From Cristatella mucedo (Eukaryota; Bryozoa; Phylactolaemata; Cristatellidae), in the NCBI GenBank assembly GCA_009760855.2, contig WPIO01000146.1, positions 496,001 to 560,000 of the forward strand: a stretch of DNA of 64,000 bases, read 5' to 3'. How positions within the stretch are numbered: position 1 is the first letter of the stretch; every line of letters starts with the position of its first letter. The notes under the pieces are model-generated. The model was not told the origin of the DNA. It worked only from the letters and a program-made list of their open reading frames with translations, and did not search any database. The position numbers were made by a program, and so were the translations under genes. Below are positions 57,040 through 64,000 of the stretch, one piece after another.

Positions 57040-57058
57040 TGTGTGTGTCTGTGTGTGT
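57005..57058. repeat. (GT)n microsatellite
   Basis: GT repeat with one GA and one CT interruption. Confidence 0.95.
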
Positions 57059-57732
57059 AATGGATGAGGTTACAGGCTATTCTAGCAACACTCGTGTCGA
57101 TCATCTGAGCCTCCTCAACTAATTCATACAGACACCCCCTCCTCCCACTTTCAATGCATCCCCTGGTGAACTTTGTCTTTTTTGTTCCTACGAGCTTTGT
57201 TTGCGTTCATAAGTGAACCTGATATTCAGTGTATGCTACGAGCCAGAAATCTTACTCAGTGGCGGTCAAAAGAGGATGACAATGGAATTCTTGAGTGTTT
57301 ATTTTACCTGGCGGCTTATCTCAATTAAGCTGCATAATCGGGGTTGGGTGACATTTCCTTAGTTATTGTGGTCGGTGGCTCTTTCCTATTACGCAGATGT
57401 GCTTGCATTATTAAATCCCTTTACATCTTGACTTAGCTGCATGCTATTCACAAAATTTTGTTTTAAGCTGAGAGGACTCTCAGCTCTCGAGCTCGATCTG
57501 ATTTTTCGGTTTTTGTGGATTATCCGCTGCACTTGTACAAGCCTCAAGTAAAGTTGTAATCTCCTATCTCTTGAAAATATTGGCCCAATTGACATAAGCT
57601 CTTCTGTAGCACTACTACTCTCTCTGTTGTCCAGAAAAAGTACTCACTGAACTAGCATCTGCTTTTAAAACCTTTTACTTATTATTAGTCTTTTTTGAAG
57701 CTATATGAATTTCGGGGCAATATCTTAAAAAA
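57059..57732. other. Unassigned; end may be L2-B 5' region
   Basis: No gene recognised. The last part may be the 5' untranslated region of the L2-B copy. Confidence 0.35.
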
Positions 57733-60700
57733 GTGCTCAACATTCAACTCCCCGTGCTAAAGAGCGGCCTCGGGCGACTCCTAGCGTGGTGTGGATTTTT
57801 AGTTGATTTCTCCGTAATACCTTCGGTTATTCCGCTGCTATCTTCGCTGAGACTATTTATGAGCTGTCCTTGGATATGCTACACAAAACAGGACCTGCTT
57901 AGCATACGATGCGATGTCGCCGTTAGTCGATACCTACCGGCGGGCCTTCTCCGGCGGGTTAGTGTGAACCTTCCTGCATCCTACGTTCGCCCTATCAACA
58001 ACTCGGCTGTCAAACCTACGACTCCTAAGTTTAAAGCGTGGGATAGTACTTGTTGCAGTAGTAGCCCATCCGCCGTAGCCCAGCACGTTGTGAAACGTCG
58101 TCCCACGGCCGTTACCAAGGTCCAATTCAAATTCGAAAAGCCAGCGTCCGCCGGGCCGGACGCAAACGGTAGAGAATACGAGCCACTTCGTCGCCGTCGC
58201 CCAGTTGATGGACAGCCTCTTAAATTCCGCCTACTAAATGTCCGCTCGCTAAAAACCATGGGGTTACTTATCCTCGATCAGGTGGTCCAGGAGAAGCTAG
58301 ATGTATTTCTGATTACCCAAACCTGGATGACGCCTTGTTCCAGTAGCTCTATTTCCGAGACCACCCCACCCGGGTTCTCATTCTATCAGTCCATGCGTTC
58401 TGACAAGGTTGATAGCGGGGTTGCAATTTTTGTTCGCGAATCGTTTGGCTATAAAATGTGCAGTTTCTCGCATGGGTCTTCGTTTTAATCGGTTGCTATC
58501 AGGTCTTCATCAAAGACAATGCCTCTCACCGTTGCGATATACCTGCCAATTTCTGGCTGTCTAAACTTGTTTATAGAGAAGTTTTCAGAGTTCCTCGCTA
58601 AACTATGTGTGTGTGACAGGCCGTTACTGATAGTAGTAGACTTCAATATTCACGTTGACAACTCTAGCGGCAGCCAGGTCCGCTCATTTCTTGACAGTCT
58701 GGAGAATTTTGGTTTGGCCCAACACGTTAATCACAGCACCCATGTCGGTGGCCACATTCTAGATCTCTTTATCACTAGGGATGTCCTGTGCACTGACTTT
58801 TTGGTGTGCCCACTGACCCTCCCAGCTCATTGTTCGGTCTCGTTTACTATTCCTGCTCCCTCGTACGTACAGGGCCATGTCAAATTTGGCAAATGACGTA
58901 ACTTACGAAGCATTGACATGGACAAATTTTTGAAATCTGTTTGTGATGCAGGCCTTCTTGATATGCATTCAGAATCGACCGGCAGCCTTGATACCCTCAC
59001 TGATGCGATGAACATGACACTCAGGAGTGCTCTTTTTACAAGCATGCTCCCGTTCGCTCTATCCGTGTTCAAAGTCGATGAGATCACTTTCAATTTACAA
59101 AAAAACTCCTTAAGATGCTCCGTGTTAAGCACATGCTGGAACGTCGTTTTAAGAAATCAGGGTCTGAGGCAGACCTAGTCAATTTTAAAGGCTTCCTTCG
59201 AAATTAAACCTGAAAGCTTAAAAAAACCAGGGCTTCTTTTTTTCATTAAAAGACTGAATTCCTGCCAGTCGGACACTAAACAGATTTATAAGACATTAAA
59301 CCATTTACTGGCCAATTCTGTGAGGTCTGAATTTCTAGATATTAAGGGATCAGCTGATAAGTTTTTAGCCTTCTTTACTGAACAAGTTGAGCACATTCGT
59401 GCCTCCATTGAGCCCCCCCCCGACCAAAGCAATCGCCGTTCCTCAACCTGTGACATTCCTTAAAAGGTTCTTCGATGTTTCTGCCTGTGATATGGCTGCC
59501 TTATTGAGGTCTTGCAAAAGGAGCCCGTCTCCTGAAGACCTATATTTTCATCTCAGTGGTCTTCACTTACAGACCAACTAAGCTCTGCCATAACCAAGAT
59601 TTTTAATGCTTCTTTGGGAAAAGGGGTCGTACCCAAGTCCTTCAAATCGGAAATCGTTAGACCTATTCATAAAAAGCCCGGATTTGACACAGAGGTCCTA
59701 GCAAACTATTGTCCAGTTTCCCTTCTTCCGTTCTTATCGAAGATTCTTGAAAAAATTGTCGCTAAGCAGCAAGTTGAACATGTTCAAAATAATGGAATAT
59801 CAGAAACATTTCAATCAGGGTTAAATAGGCAGCAATCTAGTGAAACTGCTCTCCTCCCTGTCAACAATGACATTCTACGTGGCAACGACGACAGGAATGT
59901 CAATGCCCTAGCTCTGCTAGATCTGTCTGCTGCCTTCGACACCATTGATCACAAAGTTCTTCTTGAACGATTAAGAACAACGATCGGTCTGGCAGATGAA
60001 GCACTGGAGTGGTTTAAATCATACTCGTCTGATCGTGTTCAATCCGTGTCGAGTGGGTGTCAGGTCTCAGACATGAGAAGGGTCACCTTTGGAGTCCCTC
60101 AAGGGTCTGCTCTCGGTCCCTTGCTGTTCTCCATTTATACACAACCTCTGGGAAAAGTGATTAGGCCCACGGAATACGATGTCACTTCTATGCTGACGAT
60201 ACTCAGTTGTATTTGTCATTTAAACCGTCGGAATCTGTTGCAGCAACTGAGAAACTGAATGCTTGCCTTGCCGATATTCGATCCTGGATGTCGGAAAACT
60301 GCCTGAAATAAAATAGCGATAAAATCGAACTGCTGCTCAAAGGTCACCCTAAGCGTGTGGCTGGATTAAAAGGCTTTGTTGTTCTAATATTTGATGCTTT
60401 TGGCGACCTTCACCAAGTGCTCGTAATCTAGGTGTCGTGTTTGACAGCGGCCTCAATTTCAAAAGCTTCATTCAGAAGACTGCCTCTACAGCTAGCCATC
60501 GCATCCGATCCCTATCCAAGGTTAGGAGCTGTCTCCCGCAGTGGCTTGTAAAACATTTCACTAGCTCTTCAGTTCTGTCTCGGCTTGATTATCGTATTTC
60601 CCTTTTGGGTGGGCTGCCAAAGAAAGCTATAATGCCACTACAGTGGACTATGAATACGGCTGCAAGGCTGGTCTTCAAGTCCCAGCGGTTTCAGCACATG

Positions 60701-61235
60701 TCACCTCTGCTTAAAGAGCTAGGATGGTTGCAGGTTGAGCAAAGGATACAGAGCAAAGTTCTTACACTGACCCACAAGGCCCGCCACGGCTCGGCTCCCT
60801 CATACCCAGCTGAACTGGTTCATCAGTTTCAGCCCGTTTGTGCCCTGAGGTCCTGTGTGGACAATAAATTAGCTGTCCCATTCCTCGGCTTAAAGGCAGT
60901 TGGTGACAGAAGCTTTGGCTCTGCAGGTCCTAGACTGTAGAACTCGCTTCCACATTTTTTATGCAACGACAACTACTCTCCAACTGCCACTATGGCAAAT
61001 TTTTTTTAGCGGTCCTGAGCTGCTACTTCTATGCTACTCCTTACCTCAACTGCTCTCCTGACTCTGCTATGCTTCCCACTTTCTCTTTGCTGCGTGAGAC
61101 GAATTCTGTTGGCTACCGAATTCGTACCGAAAGCTGCTTAGGTTGTGAGTTGGCTATACAAAACTCTCCTGCATAACACCCACATGGTCTTTATTACTTT
61201 GTGAAGTTACTGACTGAGATACAACTATGAATTGA
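57733..61235 (+). mobile_element. L2-B LINE, nearly full-length
   Basis: The most complete LINE here. The first frame (57,733-58,488) has a basic N-terminus, then the endonuclease start KFRLLNVRSLKT and DVFLITQTWM. The second (58,519-58,896) holds LLIVVDFNIHVDN and GGHILDLFITRD. After a degraded linker the RT frame (59,614-60,258) has IVRPIHKKPGFD, LALLDLSAAFDTIDHKVL and FGVPQGSALGPLLFSIYTQP; then a shift just at the catalytic YADD region. The C-terminal frame (60,437-60,940) includes LQWTMNTAARLVFKSQRFQH. The 3' end is CACCCACATGGTCTTTATTA to GACTGAGATACAA. About 3.5 kb with at least five breaks. It differs enough from L2-A to be a separate family. Confidence 0.87.
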
Positions 61236-61324
61236 ATTCTATATTCATTTAAAATGATCCGTCACTAGTTTTTGTATTACATGTTTTAAGATCATGTATT
61301 TGCTATAAAATTTATTCACTGCAG

Positions 61325-61431
61325 ATCTTCTTGGAAGATTTCATTTAGCCACGATGGATTTTGTAGAAACTGTCTGGGTTGGCGTCCCTGCTGCTTTCAG
61401 GCCTGCACGAGCTACAATAAAAACCAAAGCA
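61325..61431 (+). CDS. Candidate host exon (first of a pair)
   Basis: Acceptor CACTGCAG ends at 61,324, and a consensus donor GTAAGT follows at 61,432. The frame reads LLGRFHLATMDFVETVW and VPAAFRPARATIKTKA. The ATG inside (61,354) could be a start, in which case this is a first coding exon. No family recognised. Confidence 0.35.
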
Positions 61432-61487
61432 GTAAGTGATCTTATTTTTAGTTTTTTAAACTATTAATATGTGTAATTTTAAATCAG

Positions 61488-61571
61488 GAATGTGGTCGTG
61501 CTGGCTTAAGGCAACCGTGTGTTTACAACGTATTGAGGAGAGCTCCACGATGCCGTGACGTTAGTTTCTAG
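61488..61571 (+). CDS. Candidate terminal host exon (second of the pair)
   Basis: Acceptor TTTTAAATCAG ends at 61,487. In the phase left by the previous exon it reads ECGRAGLRQPCVYNVLRRAP then RCRDVSF and a stop at 61,571. Three Cys in a short tail suggest a secreted, disulphide-bearing end; this is inference. Confidence 0.33.
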   Translation, partial: ECGRAGLRQPCVYNVLRRAPRCRDVSF

Positions 61572-62037
61572 AATTTCGCAAAATGTTAGTGCTGTTATGG
61601 AACCTGTAACCTGCTATATACGTTTGATCTAGTTTTTTATTTCTTCTCTGCGCTCGCTTTGTTCGCTAACCTTTTAATCGCACTGTTATATCCAGTCATG
61701 GTTATTTCCTTAATTTAGTTCCATGAGTTCCTTGTTAAGGGCAGAATTCACTTACTTGTGTCTAATCTGAAAGCCTCCTTCTCGTAACTTTAAGTATCTC
61801 TCAGCAAATGCTTGCAAACTTCTGGCGCTAGTAAATAGTGATTTTTCCTAAATGGATTCCATGTATAATGCTTTAAAGCTGATGCCTTTTTTCGAGGTTG
61901 AATCCGTAATTTTTATTGGCTAAATTAAACTATTTGCAATCTTTGACCGTCAATTATTAAAAAAGTTTGTGATGGGCGTGAAAATTGTTTCTACATTCCA
62001 GAGATCAAGGACATCCTAAGATAACATGAATTTCGTT
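61572..62037. other. Unassigned sequence
   Basis: Nothing recognised; could be 3' untranslated sequence of the candidate exon pair. Confidence 0.3.
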
Positions 62038-62090
62038 TCCATTTGCAGCGGGTGTAAAACTCCCAGAGAGAGATTGAGTTCTCTGGGGGA
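62038..62090 (+). mobile_element. L2-A/SINE-A tail fragment
   Basis: CATTTGCAGCGGGTGTAAAA then CTCCCAGAGAGAGATTGAGT and TCTCTGGGGG is the shared 3' tail. Confidence 0.6.
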
Positions 62091-62132
62091 AAAACAGCTA
62101 AACAGGAGTTACAGTCAAACCTCTCTATATGT

Positions 62133-62134
<2 letters not shown>

Positions 62135-62192
<58 letters not shown>
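62135..62192. repeat. (CT)n microsatellite
   Basis: Pure CT run; long frames across it are artefacts. Confidence 0.95.
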
Positions 62193-62196
<4 letters not shown>

Positions 62197-63054
62197 AAAA
62201 CACCCTCACTTATACTTTTCAAATGGATTATAGTTTTCTAGGCTTCATCCATAACCTCTTCTGAGATGTGCTAGCATTACGTGACTTTTAACTTAAACTT
62301 ACATGGAGGTTTAGTTTTTCATAAATGACGGTGAAAGCGGATTTGAGCCTTAGCATAAATACTTAGCCTGTGTTACTGGTTCGATCTATAAACTATGCTA
62401 TTAAGTGCACGAAATTATTTTCTTTTAAATGTTGAGAGTTTTTTGAGACCAGCGTCCATCCAAGCCTGGTCCCGGTTGGCCCGTAACTAGAATCTGCCGG
62501 TATAGCAAGCTTAAGCTGAGGCTGCTCTGTTCAGCGGCTATTGCCCGTCTAGACTCGTAGGTTTCCACTTATCCGCCACTGACCCTCCTCCAGATATTTC
62601 TTACTCGAGTCTTGAATTTTAAGTAGGCCATTTCGTGATTTGTTCATTGAATCTAAAGACTTTTGGTTGCTTGGATGTCTGCTGAGAGAGAGTCATGCTA
62701 GTTGCAGACGCAGTAAATAGGAACTTTTCTCCACAGATGAACCGAATTTATTAGTAAAATAACGAAAGTGTGTAAATTGTGTATTAAGACTTTAAAAGAA
62801 AACTTAATTGTGCATCTACTTCCAGATTCATAGCCTAAATCAGGCAGCACTCGCACTCCATATGTGCAGCATTTGACCTAATCAGTGCATCGACTTTCTA
62901 TTCTGGTTGGTTATCACCAGAACTGACAGAACATGGCCAAATCAACCTCACCTGAGGCGTTGAAAAGCCTCGGCAAAATTTTTCGAGGCGTTTTACACCA
63001 CCGCTTCCGGGCCTCTGGCATTGGCAACGAGGAATGGTCAACTTTACTAAGTTA
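62193..63054. other. Unassigned sequence
   Basis: No gene or repeat recognised. Confidence 0.4.
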
Positions 63055-63210
63055 TTATGCAATTCATTTATGCATATAATTTATTTATATTGCGCCCTAA
63101 GAGGACTTAATCTCTATTCAGGCGCTTTACATATGCCACCGGGCCCGAGCCGTGACCTCGGCCGAACCTTGGTCGGGGTGAGCACCTTAACCACTGGGCC
63201 AAAACCGCTT
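63055..63210 (-). mobile_element. SINE-A, clearest copy
   Basis: Minus strand: TTTTGGCCCAGTGGTTAAGG (A box), GAGGTCACGGCTCGGGCCC (B box), then GTAAAGCGCCTGAATAGAGA and TTAAGTCCTCTTAGGGCGCA, nearly the L2-A terminus, and a short AT-rich end. Confidence 0.85.
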
Positions 63211-64000
63211 ATTGCTTTGTTCTCCATACGATAAGTCATATGCGGCTCATCATAGTTATAACGACAAAATAGCGATAAAACGGCTTTTCGTACCAGCGAC
63301 AGAACTAACTTAACACCAAGATAGACCACTGTTTTACCACCTTGTAAACTGAACCTCCGTATTGGCATAAAAGTCATTCGAGTGAGTGTAGACTATTGAA
63401 ATATTTAACTGAACTCAAAGCCAAACGTAAAGTAAAGATTGGAAGTTAATGGATCACACGGCATCATTTAGATGGCCACAGAAGACCCCTAGCAGCAATA
63501 ATCCTGCTTGAAGTGGGCGATATATGATGGTCTGCTGCAATACTTGAACCCGCAATCTGGCTCGTGAAGTAGAAGCACCATACTCGTGAGCTTAGACCCA
63601 AATGCGAGTTATTTCTTAGGATAGCAGCACAAGGCTACTTCATGAGAGCTAACTGTAAGTAACTTATTGTCAACCACTTTGCAACCTACACTGTACTCGT
63701 AAGGCTGGGGAAGATGATGGAATTGTAAAGACATTGTTAAGTCAAGACCTATACATTTTAATATTGAAGCAAAACTGTTGGCGTGAACTGCGTTAAAGTT
63801 CAGCCTCTTTTGGAATCCTGACAGCTTCTGTGGTTTGTATGGCGACAGGCTTAAATATGTAGCTCCTCGTTCTGTAATTGTAGCATATAGCAGGTAAAAT
63901 GCAACATGGCTAACTTATAGACGATTCTGCATCCGGTGCTCCCGTAATCTTCCAATGCGAAGGAAGATCTGTAGAAATTTCTCTTATCGTTGATGAACAC
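63211..64000. other. Unassigned, with a weak tRNA-like stretch
   Basis: No gene recognised. On the minus strand about 63,540-63,612 has a B-box-like GATTGCGGGTTCAAGT preceded by GCTCACGAGTATGGTGC; it may be a remnant of a third SINE type. Confidence 0.3.

Noticed and set aside
61991-62241. Frames with long Arg-Glu or Ser-Leu runs
   Set aside because: They translate the CT microsatellite.

Overview
This is animal nuclear DNA, not a bacterial or viral genome. It holds many decayed copies of two L2-like LINEs (CR1/Jockey superfamily, here called L2-A and L2-B), two tRNA-derived SINE families (SINE-A and SINE-B), many simple repeats, a Ty3/gypsy integrase fragment and a few exon-like blocks with splice signals. 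The tail shared by L2-A and SINE-A, together with tails of the ATT-repeat type, suggests an invertebrate, perhaps an aquatic one. The sequence alone does not fix the phylum.

The outstanding region is about 3.05-19.6 kb. It is much richer in A and T than its flanks and is packed with short intergenic gaps. It is an endogenous, decayed relative of the adintovirus/Maverick-Polinton group. I can identify a FtsK/HerA-type (A32-like) packaging ATPase, an adenain-like cysteine protease, a double-jelly-roll major capsid protein, three paralogous minor-capsid (penton-like) genes in tandem, a protein-primed-type family B DNA polymerase with the embedded HNH/zinc module of this group, a YqaJ-type nuclease, an HNH homing-endonuclease-like gene, two genes with bacteriophage tail-fibre repeats, two small hydrophobic proteins and several unknowns. 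Almost every gene carries frameshifts or stops. The polymerase has lost its C-terminal half, and no retroviral-type integrase is visible. An L2-A 3' end lies inside the second fibre gene and an L2-B 3' end inside another viral gene, so the virus was in the germ line before those LINEs jumped.

Layout: 1-1750 degenerate ~175-bp satellite-like repeat; 1750-3050 unknown sequence and an old L2-A scrap; 3051-19621 viral element; 19.6-29.1 kb L2-A/L2-B fragments, including the one open L2-A reverse-transcriptase frame; 29.1-33.9 kb mostly unassigned, with a large CA repeat; 34.0-39.2 kb a long L2-A copy and scraps; 39.9-46.7 kb SINEs plus candidate host exons (an extracellular-type 411-bp exon and a transmembrane exon in matching phase); 46.7-55.7 kb L2-A and L2-B in both orientations, with nesting; 56.5-57.0 kb gypsy integrase; 57.7-61.2 kb nearly full-length L2-B; 61.3-61.6 kb a candidate exon pair; then simple repeats and one more SINE-A.

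In the viral part the genes form a virion-assembly block on the plus strand (ATPase to fibre 1), with protease, membrane proteins and polymerase on the minus strand. An identical TATATAG heptamer sits just before the start codons of the ATPase, first minor capsid, major capsid and fibre-1 genes. This looks like a shared late promoter. All calls come from reading the sequence; no database search was possible.
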